This document shows, piece by piece, positions 1 through 10,314 of a DNA stretch of 60,999 nt. Each line of letters begins with the position of its first letter. Positions within the stretch are counted from its first letter, which is position 1. The stretch comes from Bacteroidales bacterium (GTDB lineage Bacteria > Bacteroidota > Bacteroidia > Bacteroidales > WCHB1-69). Location: positions 1-60,999 of the forward strand of contig JAGBPS010000011.1 of assembly GCA_017633255.1 (NCBI GenBank). The letters are read 5' to 3'. The position numbers and the translations under genes were made by a program. The notes beneath the pieces were generated by a model, which saw nothing but the letters and a program-made list of their open reading frames with translations, made no database searches and was not told where the DNA came from.

Positions 1-432
1 GGTATCCGCACTGGCACAGCCTGTGGCATTGGTGTAACTGTATGTATACACGCCAGAGCTTGTGTAGGTCTCCCCGTCACCCTCCGTCCAAGTATAACTC
101 TCGCAGACGGTAGTGTCGTACACATTATGTGTGCCATAAAGAACTGTCAGATGAAGGGTATCCACACTTGAGCAACCATCGGCATTGATGTAGTTATATG
201 TGTACAAGCCAGAGGTGGTGTAGGTCTCGCCATCGCCCTCCGTCCAAGTATAACTCTCGCAGACGGTAGTGTCGTACACATTATGTGTGCCATAAAGAAC
301 TGTCAGATGCAAGGTATCCGCACTCGAGCAGCCTTCGGCATTGGTGTAATTATATGTGTACAAGCCAGAGGTAGTGTAGGTCTCGCCATCGCCCTCCGTC
401 CAGGTATAACTCTCACAGGCGGTAGTGTCGAG
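1..432 (-). repeat. Tandem 156-bp repeats encoding 52-residue units
   Basis: Two full units (121-276 and 277-432) and part of a third (1-120) lie head to tail inside the giant gene. Each encodes a cysteine-containing unit of the form CESYTWTEGDGETYT..SGLYTYNY..ADGCSSVDTLHLTV. Long stretches are identical at DNA level, for example the unit start at 121 and at 277, so slippage or recombination between units is likely. Confidence 0.85.
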
Positions 433-3400
433 AACATTGTGAGTGCTATGAAAGACTGTCAGATGCATGACGACCATACTGTCGCAACCTGACTCATTCG
501 TGAAGACATGGGTATAATCACCGCTTTGCGTGATACCCACATGCTCATGCCAGTCAAACGTGTCACAAGTGGTTTCCGTCACATGCGTGGTATCGGTATG
601 CAACGAAAAAGCTATCGTCACCAGATTGTTTGTGGTGTCACACTCGGGCTGTAGGCCACCATTTTGGGCGATGCCAGCACCCGCACAATTCACCGCAATC
701 ACAAGACTGTCAAGGCTCTGGAAACCGCACAAAGCTCTGAAAGGCACTCGGAGATATCCCTGTGCACAGCTATCAACAGGCAGACTTTCGTTCACCATAA
801 ACGTACAGACGGTATCACCGCCAAATGTGTCAGCAAAAATCGTAACGGAATAAGGTGCATTAAGTGTATTGTCTCCCTGATTGCAATAAGAGAACGTAAG
901 CGCAAGCGTATCATTGCCTTGCATTTGCGAGGACACAGATGCATCCATAGCCACATCGGGCACGGCATAGAACGGACGACCGTATTGGTCGATAGTAGTA
1001 GCCTGCTGCAAGAAGTTGTTATAAGGTCTCCTCACCACTCCTTCCGGATCGATGAAGGTCATGGCATTATTGAACAGAAACTGCGGAATAGTAAGATCCT
1101 CGTTCACATTGGTAACATTGTACATGTACTGGTTCCATACCTTACGGGCTGGAGCCCAAGATGGTCCTGACGATTCTAAGATATTGAGTTTGTCGCTACC
1201 TACTGAGACAATTTCCGCATTTCCGTCAGCATCAACATCTACAATGATTGGGTATTGCATAATAGTGGTTTCACTAAATGGGAATGAACCCATCACATAT
1301 ACGGGAATGGTATCGTTTTGAGTAACATGACTACGACCGCTTCCATTTACAATTCTAACAGTGGATTGGTCACATATCATCAATTCCAACAGTCCATCTT
1401 GGTTAAAGTCAAAAGAAGTAATACCATTCGAGTAAGAATCCTCATCTGTTCCCAAGCCCCATAAATAATTGAAAGACTGTGTATTTGCCAGGTATTTGTA
1501 TGCACGGAATTTTTCCATGCTATTCGACGCATCGCATTGTATCAACAATTCAATCAATCCATCATTATCAATGTCGGCTAACATAGGGATACTTTTCCCT
1601 GAAAACCAAGTATTGATGGTTAAAGGCGTGCTGACTGTATTTTGATGGACATCCCAAACATAGCAATACACGTATCCATTATAATAAGCTGTATTGCGAA
1701 TGCTAATGAAAACATCCAGAAAACCATCTGAATTGAAATCTGCCACTTGAACATTTCCATCTACAGGCACCCCATTGGGAGGTGTGACTTGTCTTACCAA
1801 ATTAATAGTATTCCCCGAAGTTCCGTACGGATTAACAATGTTTACTCCGTAGATCTCATTGCCAAGGATGAGTTCCAAATTTGAGTCATCACATACATCG
1901 GCAGCCATAGGTGACGACAATTTCCAATTGGTATAGTGTGAATAATGGCAATATGATGAGCCTGAGTTTTCCGAACCCTGGATGGACACTAACAAGGCAC
2001 CTGTTTCAGCACTATAAATCTTGTTCCTGACATATACTTCCGGATGACCATCATGGTTAAAATCCGCAAAACTCACATTAACGCCCCAATCCCCGTGATT
2101 CGAACCATAATTCACATCAGAAATCCAAAATGGCGTATCAGGATTGGATGCCGTAATGTCATATGCTCTCAATTTGAAATCGTAACACGCTGTTACAATC
2201 AGTCCTTTACCTGACGGGAGTTTCACCATTCCGTATGCTGCTGCATCATAAGCTGTTACCGGTGACGGCATAGTTATCGTCGTTTTCAATTGTTTTGTCA
2301 CCCCATCAAACACTAAAATCTGACTATTAGTGTTGGGTGCATTGGGAGATTGGCCATTACTTGAGAAACAAATAATTTCAGGATGTCCGTCATTATCCAA
2401 ATCTCCGACCAATGGAATATTCAAATTGGAGACAATATTATCAGACGACCAACCGACCTCTATCCCCCACTCCGTTCCATCGGGAAAAAAGACGCAATCG
2501 GCGGAATCCACATTGTCGGGATAACCCGTCACAAACACATGGATGGTGTCAGTAACGGAGCATTCTGTCAGCGGAGTAAAGGAGATATCGTCAATACCAA
2601 AATCATTGCCTCCTCCAGCTGTGTTTTGATTCAATATCGTAATGATTGCTGAAGTTTGTTCCCCACTATTCCACACTTCATAATAGTGTCCCCATTGCCC
2701 ATAAGAGTCTGGAGCTGTGAAAACATCGCCTACCTGCACACCATTAACACTGAACTGCAATCGTGCGACTTCTGTAGGAATCTGTGGATTTCCTCCCACA
2801 CTACAGACCCACACAGAAAAAGCATAATTTGTATTCGGAGAAACCGACACAGTTTGTGTCCATACATTTGTATTCGGAGATTCTGCGCCATTAATTATCA
2901 TGTAATTCCCCATACCCGTCGTATGATCAGGCCAATTATAAAAACCTGTATGATAATTACGCGCATTGGGTCCAATATAATAATTACCTGCAGGCCATAG
3001 ATTTGTGCTGTAATTATATGCGCTTGAAAAGCCCGCATTACCAAGTTCAAAATCACCATTAGAGACCACATTCTCATCCAAAGCCGCACTATAATTCTGA
3101 CCGTTAAGATAATAAACTGTAGAAGATTCAGGGGTGACCATCAATGCGTTTCCACTGGCGATAATGCTGTCATTGCCGTCCATCCAATACAGAATGTCCG
3201 CACCTGAAGCCCATAATGTCACCGAACTTCCTTCTATGATGACTGTATCGGGCGTGTGACTTAGCACAGGTATGGGAATAATAGTGAGATGCAGCGTGTC
3301 TACACTGGCACAACCATCGGCATTCGTGTAAGCAAAGGTATAACTATCAGAAATGGTGTATGTTTCCCCTGTACCCATGGTCCAAGTATATTGGTCACAG

Positions 3401-6400
3401 ACGGTAGTGTCGAACACATTGTGTGTACTTTGAAGAACCATCAGATGCATGATGACTATACTGTCGCAACCTATCGCATTCGTAAAAACGTGGGTATAAT
3501 CACCGCTTTGCGTGATGCCCACGTGCTCATACCAGTCAAACGTGTCACAAGCGGTTTCCGTCACATGCGTGGTATCGCCATGCAACGAAAAAGCTATCGT
3601 CACCATATTGTTCGTGGTATCGCATTCGGGCTGCAGGCCGCCATTTTGGGCGATACCTGTTCCTTCGCAGTTTACCACAATCACCATACTGTCAAGCGAT
3701 TGTAACGCACACAACCCTGCAGATGGCAGATAAACCTTACCCTGACTACAGCTATCTACTGGAAGATTTTCGTTTACAGTAAGCGTGGCCAACACCTCAC
3801 CACCATATCTATTAGCAAAAACCATGACAGAATACGGTGCATTAAGGGTATTGTCGCCATAATTACAATAAGAATACGTCAGTACAAGAGTATCTCCGAT
3901 CGTTTGCGAGAGCGCAAAGGCTTCCATAGCCACATCGGGCACGGCATAAAATGGACGACCATACTGATCAATGGTGGTGGACTGTTGCAGGAAGTTGTTA
4001 TAAGGCCTACGAGCCCCCGCTTCAGGATCGGTAAGCACAGTGGCATTATTGAAAAGATACCGGGGTATCGTCAAGTCTTCATTCACATTGGTCACATTGT
4101 ACATATACTGGTTCCATACCTTACGTGCCGGTGCCCAAGGAACGGAGGTGGACGATTTCAAAATGTTCAACCTGTCGCTGCCCACCGACACAATTTCCGC
4201 ACTGCCATCGGCATCCACATCGGCAATGACAGGATATTGCATGATGGTATTTTGGGCGAAGGAGAACGAGTTAAGCACATACATAGATATGGTGTCAGCA
4301 TGGGTGATGTGGCTGATGCCGCTACCATTGACAATACGCATAGTGTTCTGGTCGCTGATCATCAGTTCCAATAAACCATCCTGGTTAAAATCGAAAGCGG
4401 TGATAGAGTTCGAGTAAGAGTTTTCATCCGTAGGGAAGCCCCACTCCAGCGTAAAGACCATTGTATCAGGATGATACTTATAGGTTTGGAATTTATTCGG
4501 ATCCCAAGACACCTCGCTTTGAATGAGCACCTCCAAGAGATTATCATTATCAATATCGGCAATCAAAGGAATACTCTTGCCCGACCAACCTGTAAGGATA
4601 TCAAAGGGAGTACTTACCGTCTGGTTATGCAAATCCCACACATAGCCATACACATGGCCTGACGACTCATGGGTATTGCGAACGCTGATGAAAATGTCAA
4701 GATAACCGTCATTGTTAAAGTCGGCCACTTGCGGATGTCCGTCCTCCGGAGCATTTCCCGGAGGTGTAACACGTTGAGCAAGCGTAATACTGTTGCCCAG
4801 TGTACCTGCTATATTGTTAATGTTGACGTCATACACCTCATTGCCCAGTATCAGGTCAAGTTTGACATCACCGCACACATCCGCGGCTATCGGAGAAGAC
4901 AGTTTGTAAGGATGGGCACCCGTGTTAGTCCAATGGGCATACGAAGCCCCATAATGCGTATTGGTGCTGGCAGCGGCAAGAAGCACACCCGTTTCCGCAT
5001 TGTAAACCTTGTTGCGCACAAACACTTCCGGATGTCCGTCATGATTGAAGTCCGCAAAACTCACATTGACAGCCCAATCGTGTCCGCTCTCCCCAAAATC
5101 AGTGTCCGACACCCAATAAGGTATTGAAGGATCAGCAGCGGTAATATCATAGGCTCGCAGTTTGTAATCAAAACAAGCCACCACGATGAGCCCCGGTCCA
5201 TTGGGTAAGCGCACCAAACCGTATGCTGAAGCATCGAAGCCCGACACATAGCTGGGCAAAACAAAGGACGCTTTGATTGCTTTGCTTCTTCCGTCAAATA
5301 CCAGCAAATGGTTGTTGCAGCGAGGATCTCCCGTACTATTATCCCCCTCACGGGCAAAACACACAATTTCCGGAATGCCGTCACCATCCAAATCGCCCAC
5401 CATCGGGGTATTCAGCACCGACACTATGTTTTCCGACTGCCATGCTGTCTGTATCCCCCACTCCGTTCCTTCAGGGAAGAAAACACAGTCGGCGGAATCG
5501 ACATTGTCTGGCAAAGATATGGTGTCGTCCAACACCGTCAAATACAATATCAAGAGACTGTCGCAGGCATGCTCATGATGAATATATCTATCATGAACAC
5601 CCGATTCGGAATAAACATTTTCATACCAAGCGAAAGGCTCATAAGTCATTACTGAGAACTCAACCGTATCAACAATATCGGTCATCGGAACACTTAACAT
5701 ATTGTTGCTTGTGTCACATTCCAGCTGCAAGCCGCCATTTTGGGCGATGCCATTCCCTCTGCAATTCACCACTGCTATCAGACTGTCGAAAGTGGCAAAG
5801 CCACAAGCTTCACCGATATGAATACCCACAGTGATTTTCTGACAACTGTCTTCAAAAAGGGGTTCGCTCACCTGTCCACACAATATGGTATCACCTCCAT
5901 AACTGCCGGCATACAAAATGTAATGATAAGGCGCGCGCAATTCAAAATCACCCTGGTTGCAGAAAGTGAATGTATAATACACGCTGTCGCGGTCCGAGCG
6001 CACATCCAGGCTGACAACTGTTGCGTCTGCCGCACCGTAGTATGGTCTTCCATATTGGTCAATAGAGGTGGCCTGCTGCAGGAAATTGTTGAATGGCCAT
6101 CGCATTACTCCTTCGGGGTCGGTAAACAAAGTGGCATTGTTGAACTGGTACCGTGGTATCGTCAAATCCTCGTTCACATGAGTTACATTATACATGTACT
6201 GGTTCCACACTTTACGGGCCGGTGCCCAAGAAGTTCCTGTTGACTTGAAGAAATTGAGCCTATTGCTACCCACAGACACAATCTCGGCACTACCATCACC
6301 ATCCACATCGGCTATGACAGGATATTGCATAATCGTGACTTCGCTAAACCAAAATGTGTTCATGACATACATCGGCACAGTGTCGTTATGAGTGATATGG

Positions 6401-8652
6401 CTGATGCCGCTACCATTGACAATACGCACATTCGACTGGTCGCAAATCAGCAGTTCCAAAATGCCGTCCTGGTTGAAGTCAAAAGCGGTGATGGCATTGG
6501 AATAGGAATCCTCATCTGGAGAGAAACCCCACATCAAAGCGAAGGACATATCCGCCACATCATACTTGTATGCACGGAACTTCTCCCACGTCTGTCGTAT
6601 TCCGCATTGCAACAAGACTTCCAACTGTCCGTCATTGTCAATATCCGCAATGGTGGCAAAGCTCTTGCCCGACATGTCAGTTGGGATCACCAATGGGTTG
6701 CTCACTGTATCGTTGTTCACATCCCATACGTATGCATACACTGTGCCATTGGTAATATCGGTGTCACGCACACTCACAAAAACATCCAGATGACCATCAC
6801 TGTTGAAGTCGGCCACCTGTGCATGACCGTCGCGTGTGGCACCTCCCGGAGGTGTGATTTGTTTGGTCAGACTAATACTGTTGCCAGCCATCCCAGACGT
6901 ATTGGCGATATTCACCGCATACGCCTCATTGCCCAATATCAGTTCCAAATTGTTGTCACCGCACACATCGGCCACACAGGGCGATGACAACTTGTAATGC
7001 TGATGCCCGCCATGAGTCCAGTGAGCATACGACATACCCTGGTTCTGACTGTTGGCAGAAGCTAACAGCACACCCGTTTCGGCATTGTATATCTTATCGC
7101 GCACGTACACTTCTGGGTGTCCATCGTGATTGAAATCCGCAAAACCCAAGTTGACAGCCCAGTCGCCGTAGTCCTCTCCATAATCCACATCCGACACCCA
7201 ATAGGGAGTATTGGGGCTGGCAGAAGTAATGTCATAAGCACGCAGTTTATAATCATAACACGCCACCACTATCAAGCCCGTACGGTTGGGCAACTTCACC
7301 AAACCATAGGGAGCCGCATCAAAAGCAGTAACATACTCTGAAAGATTAATCGTACGTTTCAGCTGACACGTAACCCCGTCATACACCAGTAGGATGTTGT
7401 TTTTCCGCGGATCATCATTCACATCGCCTGCCGAAGAGAAGCACACCACCTCAGGATTGCCGTCATCATCCAAATCGCCCACCATAGGTGTGATCAGATT
7501 GGAAACTGTATATTCTGAAGACCAGCCCACCCTGATTCCCCACTCATTTCCCTGCGGAAAATAGGTACAAGAGGCACTATCGATATTATCAGGAAGATAA
7601 TCTGAAGAGATAATGGTCAGGTGCAGCGTATCCACCTGCTCACAACCGTTGAGGTCCTGGTGTGCGTATAAGTGGACGCCCGACTGCGTGTAAGTTTCGC
7701 CATGCCACGTGTAGCTTTCGTAGGCAGTAACCATGGTGCTCTGGTGCTGAGGATTATTGATAGTGAGATACAGCGTCACCACACTGTCGCAGCCGTTGGC
7801 AGCAACGAAAGACTGAGTATATTCACCACTTTCGGTATATGTTTGACCATTCCATTCATAGCTGTCGCAGGCAGACTGTGTTATTTCTGCTGTGACTGGT
7901 GTATTCACCACTATGGTATGCTGCGCCGTGTCACTGCACCCTCCGGACGTGGAAACCGTCACGGTATATGTGGTGGTCTGAGAGGGAAGAACCATAATAT
8001 CGAAGACACTTTCACCAGTACTCCAAGAATACGTCAGTGTGGTATCTGTCACAAGCGTGGTATTAATAAAACTACGGATAGCTCGAACGGGATATGAGCT
8101 GGATTTTGCTCTATTATAAAATGCACCTGAATATGAGATTGCATAATCTCCAAAATCCACAACCCATGCATTGGCAGAAGAATATTCTGCACTACTCCAA
8201 TAATAAGCATCTGACATCAGTGTTCCGCCTGCTGCAAGAAGAGCATCCGAAATGAAGGGGCGCATGGCATACAACAACGTCAGCTGGGCTGGGGAAGGCA
8301 AAAACCAGCCATTGTCAAAGTCAACCACCCCCGCGGCATAGAGAGACGTCCCCGCATTGGCAGCCCGAATTTTTTGTGTATTGGAATAGCCTGCCGTATC
8401 ATCCAACAATTGCTGGAAATAGGTAGGATAAAGATTATCAAGACTTATCACATCTGAAGAGGCACCCCAAATGCAACCATTAGAAGCATTGTTTAACGCC
8501 ACAACCAGTCCCCCGCTTCCATCTGGATTCTCATAGAACACGACCCCCTGACTACCATCGGGAGCCGTATAAAGATCTCCGATGTGATAAGTCTGTCCGA
8601 AGACAAGTCCCATCACCATCATCAACCATATTAATGTATATATTTTCTTCAT
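1..8652 (-). CDS. Giant secreted modular protein with three FG-GAP beta-propeller modules (3' end outside window)
   Basis: The frame is open from the ATG at 8652 to base 1 (2,884 codons, no stop; all triplets checked), so the C-terminus is missing. Residues 1-20 are a signal peptide ending in VFGQ. Residues 21-200 are a DUF1566/Lcl_C-like domain (GDLYTAPDG, NGWFLPS, YYWSSAE). A PKD-like segment and two 'CDSYxW...GCDSVVTLxLT' repeats follow to about residue 345. Three modules of about 690 residues come next (near 347-1046, 1046-1735 and 2043-2731). Each opens with DNxDSAxC..FPxGxEWGI, carries six or so DxDxDG-type loops such as DFNHDG and DVDGDG (calcium-binding FG-GAP/VCBS propeller), then WNQYMYNVT and a conserved tail. 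A jelly-roll-like insert lies near 1735-2043, and 52-residue repeats run off the edge. Modules like these are typical of T9SS-exported proteins, so a sorting tail is expected beyond the window but not seen. The ligand is unknown. Confidence 0.9.
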   Translation of the reverse strand, partial: MKKIYTLIWLMMVMGLVFGQTYHIGDLYTAPDGSQGVVFYENPDGSGGLVVALNNASNGCIWGASSDVISLDNLYPTYFQQLLDDTAGYSNTQKIRAANAGTSLYAAGVVDFDNGWFLPSPAQLTLLYAMRPFISDALLAAGGTLMSDAYYWSSAEYSSANAWVVDFGDYAISYSGAFYNRAKSSSYPVRAIRSFINTTLVTDTTLTYSWSTGESVFDIMVLPSQTTTYTVTVSTSGGCSDTAQHTIVVNTPVTAEITQSACDSYEWNGQTYTESGEYTQSFVAANGCDSVVTLYLTINNPQHQSTMVTAYESYTWHGETYTQSGVHLYAHQDLNGCEQVDTLHLTIISSDYLPDNIDSASCTYFPQGNEWGIRVGWSSEYTVSNLITPMVGDLDDDGNPEVVCFSSAGDVNDDPRKNNILLVYDGVTCQLKRTINLSEYVTAFDAAPYGLVKLPNRTGLIVVACYDYKLRAYDITSASPNTPYWVSDVDYGEDYGDWAVNLGFADFNHDGHPEVYVRDKIYNAETGVLLASANSQNQGMSYAHWTHGGHQHYKLSSPCVADVCGDNNLELILGNEAYAVNIANTSGMAGNSISLTKQITPPGGATRDGHAQVADFNSDGHLDVFVSVRDTDITNGTVYAYVWDVNNDTVSNPLVIPTDMSGKSFATIADIDNDGQLEVLLQCGIRQTWEKFRAYKYDVADMSFALMWGFSPDEDSYSNAITAFDFNQDGILELLICDQSNVRIVNGSGISHITHNDTVPMYVMNTFWFSEVTIMQYPVIADVDGDGSAEIVSVGSNRLNFFKSTGTSWAPARKVWNQYMYNVTHVNEDLTIPRYQFNNATLFTDPEGVMRWPFNNFLQQATSIDQYGRPYYGAADATVVSLDVRSDRDSVYYTFTFCNQGDFELRAPYHYILYAGSYGGDTILCGQVSEPLFEDSCQKITVGIHIGEACGFATFDSLIAVVNCRGNGIAQNGGLQLECDTSNNMLSVPMTDIVDTVEFSVMTYEPFAWYENVYSESGVHDRYIHHEHACDSLLILYLTVLDDTISLPDNVDSADCVFFPEGTEWGIQTAWQSENIVSVLNTPMVGDLDGDGIPEIVCFAREGDNSTGDPRCNNHLLVFDGRSKAIKASFVLPSYVSGFDASAYGLVRLPNGPGLIVVACFDYKLRAYDITAADPSIPYWVSDTDFGESGHDWAVNVSFADFNHDGHPEVFVRNKVYNAETGVLLAAASTNTHYGASYAHWTNTGAHPYKLSSPIAADVCGDVKLDLILGNEVYDVNINNIAGTLGNSITLAQRVTPPGNAPEDGHPQVADFNNDGYLDIFISVRNTHESSGHVYGYVWDLHNQTVSTPFDILTGWSGKSIPLIADIDNDNLLEVLIQSEVSWDPNKFQTYKYHPDTMVFTLEWGFPTDENSYSNSITAFDFNQDGLLELMISDQNTMRIVNGSGISHITHADTISMYVLNSFSFAQNTIMQYPVIADVDADGSAEIVSVGSDRLNILKSSTSVPWAPARKVWNQYMYNVTNVNEDLTIPRYLFNNATVLTDPEAGARRPYNNFLQQSTTIDQYGRPFYAVPDVAMEAFALSQTIGDTLVLTYSYCNYGDNTLNAPYSVMVFANRYGGEVLATLTVNENLPVDSCSQGKVYLPSAGLCALQSLDSMVIVVNCEGTGIAQNGGLQPECDTTNNMVTIAFSLHGDTTHVTETACDTFDWYEHVGITQSGDYTHVFTNAIGCDSIVIMHLMVLQSTHNVFDTTVCDQYTWTMGTGETYTISDSYTFAYTNADGCASVDTLHLTIIPIPVLSHTPDTVIIEGSSVTLWASGADILYWMDGNDSIIASGNALMVTPESSTVYYLNGQNYSAALDENVVSNGDFELGNAGFSSAYNYSTNLWPAGNYYIGPNARNYHTGFYNWPDHTTGMGNYMIINGAESPNTNVWTQTVSVSPNTNYAFSVWVCSVGGNPQIPTEVARLQFSVNGVQVGDVFTAPDSYGQWGHYYEVWNSGEQTSAIITILNQNTAGGGNDFGIDDISFTPLTECSVTDTIHVFVTGYPDNVDSADCVFFPDGTEWGIEVGWSSDNIVSNLNIPLVGDLDNDGHPEIICFSSNGQSPNAPNTNSQILVFDGVTKQLKTTITMPSPVTAYDAAAYGMVKLPSGKGLIVTACYDFKLRAYDITASNPDTPFWISDVNYGSNHGDWGVNVSFADFNHDGHPEVYVRNKIYSAETGALLVSIQGSENSGSSYCHYSHYTNWKLSSPMAADVCDDSNLELILGNEIYGVNIVNPYGTSGNTINLVRQVTPPNGVPVDGNVQVADFNSDGFLDVFISIRNTAYYNGYVYCYVWDVHQNTVSTPLTINTWFSGKSIPMLADIDNDGLIELLIQCDASNSMEKFRAYKYLANTQSFNYLWGLGTDEDSYSNGITSFDFNQDGLLELMICDQSTVRIVNGSGRSHVTQNDTIPVYVMGSFPFSETTIMQYPIIVDVDADGNAEIVSVGSDKLNILESSGPSWAPARKVWNQYMYNVTNVNEDLTIPQFLFNNAMTFIDPEGVVRRPYNNFLQQATTIDQYGRPFYAVPDVAMDASVSSQMQGNDTLALTFSYCNQGDNTLNAPYSVTIFADTFGGDTVCTFMVNESLPVDSCAQGYLRVPFRALCGFQSLDSLVIAVNCAGAGIAQNGGLQPECDTTNNLVTIAFSLHTDTTHVTETTCDTFDWHEHVGITQSGDYTHVFTNESGCDSMVVMHLTVFHSTHNVLDTTACESYTWTEGDGETYTTSGLYTYNYTNAEGCSSADTLHLTVLYGTHNVYDTTVCESYTWTEGDGETYTTSGLYTYNYINADGCSSVDTLHLTVLYGTHNVYDTTVCESYTWTEGDGETYTSSGVYTYSYTNATGCASADT
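460..2525 (-). repeat. Third copy of the ~2-kb FG-GAP module
   Basis: In-frame copy C of the propeller module. It starts with the FPDGTEWGIE segment near 2525 and ends with the GIAQNGGLQPECDTTNN tail and a CDTFDW repeat near 460. It is clearly homologous to copies A and B along its whole length. Confidence 0.8.
3450..5515 (-). repeat. Second copy of the ~2-kb FG-GAP module
   Basis: In-frame copy B. It shares with copy C the segment GIAQNGGLQPECDTTNN and the CDTFDWYEH unit, so B and C look more alike at this end than either does to A. Confidence 0.8.
5515..7613 (-). repeat. First copy of the ~2-kb FG-GAP module
   Basis: In-frame copy A. It is the copy nearest the N-terminus, beginning at FPQGNEWGIR. 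Its tail repeat is the more divergent YEPFAWYENVYSESG. Confidence 0.8.
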
Positions 8653-8711
8653 AATCTATTTCTACAAGAACAAACTGATTAATTCATTGAATACAACTAC
8701 CATTGTTTTAT

Positions 8712-10265
8712 TTAAAATGAGCACACAGAACGTACAGCATTTGGCGTATAATTAAGATTATCTTTACTGTAGCCTGTGATGAATCCTTTATTTGAAATGC
8801 GCCATGCAGTGGCATAAGAACTTTCCGTTGATGACCAATAATAGAAATCTGTATTCATTGGAAATTGCGTTCCTCCGACAATCCCCAAACTGGAGTTCAA
8901 AACAGAAACGTAAGCAAACATAAGCCTCAATTGTCCTAATGCGGGCAAATACCACCCGTTGTCAAAGTCAACTATATATGCAGCGGGAAACATAGAATCA
9001 TTCCCGGCTGCGCGAATAATTTGGGTGTTCTGATATCCATCCAAATCCATATAAGCGGTTGCCCCATCAAGATTATTCAGCGGGATAACATCTACTCCAG
9101 AAAAGCACCACTGTATTGCGCTTGCCTGGTCATGGAGGTTCACTGCCCAACCGTGTTCTCCTGTATTATCCACATAGAAGATAATTCCTTTCGCAGTTTT
9201 GTTCTGGGCAGGCCATGCCGAAAATTTCACTACGCTGCCATCCGTGCAAAGGATGTCGCCCACCGCGACATTCGGCACTTGTGACGGGCCAACAATCACA
9301 CTATTAGACACTACGGCATGGAGCGCAACATCCTCTCCACCGCACGTTGTTTCTGTGGGCGATTGAATGGTCACCTGCGGGGTCTTTTCTATGGTCAAGT
9401 GCAGTGTTGACACATTTTCACAACCACCCTCTCCCAAAGTGGAAATCGTGTATTCGCCGCTTTCTGTATAGACTTGCCCATTCCATTCATAACTATCACA
9501 GGAAAAGGCACTGGTATCAGTATTATTAGTCGCATACACCACAATAGTTTGTTGCGCAGTGTCGCTATACCCGCCGGGCGTGGAAACCACCACTGTGTAT
9601 GTGGTGGTCTGGGAAGGGGAAACAATAATATCGGAAATACTGTCACCAGTACTCCAAGAATAGGTGTATTCTGTGTTATTCGTCGCTGGTGTCATTGAGA
9701 AACTTCGTACGGCTCGGACGCGGGCATTTATAGATTTTGTACCATTGTTAAAGCTACCAGTTCCAAAGTAAATACGCCAAGCATTCGTCGCAGAATATTC
9801 AGCACTGCTCCAATAATAGTCGTTGGTAGCTAACTCCGTCCCCCCCGCATTGATAATGGCAGTCGTGATAAAAGGCAGCTGCCCGAAAAGAACACTGAGT
9901 TGTCCCGGAGAAGGCAACACCCAACCATTGGTGAAATTGACTTTTGCCGCTGCATAATAGGTATTGTTGTATGGGTGGTTTCGCATTGCCAATGTATTGG
10001 CATAACCGGCTGTGTCAGCCAATAGATTCTGCACATAAGTAGAGTTACGGTTAGGCAACGCCTGGACATCTTCAGCAACGCCCCAACCACAACCCGTGGA
10101 AGCATCTTTCAAAGCCACTATCCAACCGCCAGTTCCTCCTGGGAAAACATAATAAACAATACCTTTGCTACCATCTGGCGCAACATACAAATCACCAACT
10201 TTGTAAGTCTGAGCGGAGAGAATTCCACTACAGAGTAAAAACACTATGCACAAAAACCTTTCCAT
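8712..10265 (-). CDS. Exported protein with two DUF1566/Lcl_C-like domains (paralogue 4 of the array)
   Basis: About 517 residues. The ATG at 10265 is preferred over one at 10307 because it begins directly with a signal peptide (MERFLCIVFLL...LSAQ). The N-terminal DUF1566-like domain (about 20-195) has GDLYVAPDG, NGWVLPSPGQL, YYWSSAE and VRAVRSF. A PKD-like strand segment (YSWSTGDS...TTTYTV) and one 'CDSYEWNGQVY...GCENVSTLHLT' repeat follow. A second, C-terminal DUF1566-like domain (GDILCTDG, GEHGWAV, NGWYLPALGQL, YYWSSTE) ends the protein. There is no T9SS sorting tail and no lipobox, so export to the periplasm is all that can be read. It lies 59 bases ahead of the giant propeller gene and shares its N-terminal domain. 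DUF1566 relatives include the Legionella collagen-like adhesin C-terminus; a binding role here is inference. Confidence 0.87.
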   Translation of the reverse strand: MERFLCIVFLLCSGILSAQTYKVGDLYVAPDGSKGIVYYVFPGGTGGWIVALKDASTGCGWGVAEDVQALPNRNSTYVQNLLADTAGYANTLAMRNHPYNNTYYAAAKVNFTNGWVLPSPGQLSVLFGQLPFITTAIINAGGTELATNDYYWSSAEYSATNAWRIYFGTGSFNNGTKSINARVRAVRSFSMTPATNNTEYTYSWSTGDSISDIIVSPSQTTTYTVVVSTPGGYSDTAQQTIVVYATNNTDTSAFSCDSYEWNGQVYTESGEYTISTLGEGGCENVSTLHLTIEKTPQVTIQSPTETTCGGEDVALHAVVSNSVIVGPSQVPNVAVGDILCTDGSVVKFSAWPAQNKTAKGIIFYVDNTGEHGWAVNLHDQASAIQWCFSGVDVIPLNNLDGATAYMDLDGYQNTQIIRAAGNDSMFPAAYIVDFDNGWYLPALGQLRLMFAYVSVLNSSLGIVGGTQFPMNTDFYYWSSTESSYATAWRISNKGFITGYSKDNLNYTPNAVRSVCSF

Positions 10266-10314
10266 GTGTAGCTTTTGTTTCTTACGTTTCTTTACTTCAT
10301 TCATCATTCACCAT

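Noticed and set aside
121..432. Regular direct repeats as a possible CRISPR array
   Set aside because: The unit is 156 bases with no unique spacers, and it is in frame within a long coding sequence.
283..8097. Many plus-strand open frames of 60-220 codons across 0-8 kb
   Set aside because: They are antisense shadows of the minus-strand repeat gene: repetitive, rich in His/Arg/Ile, and without signals or family motifs.
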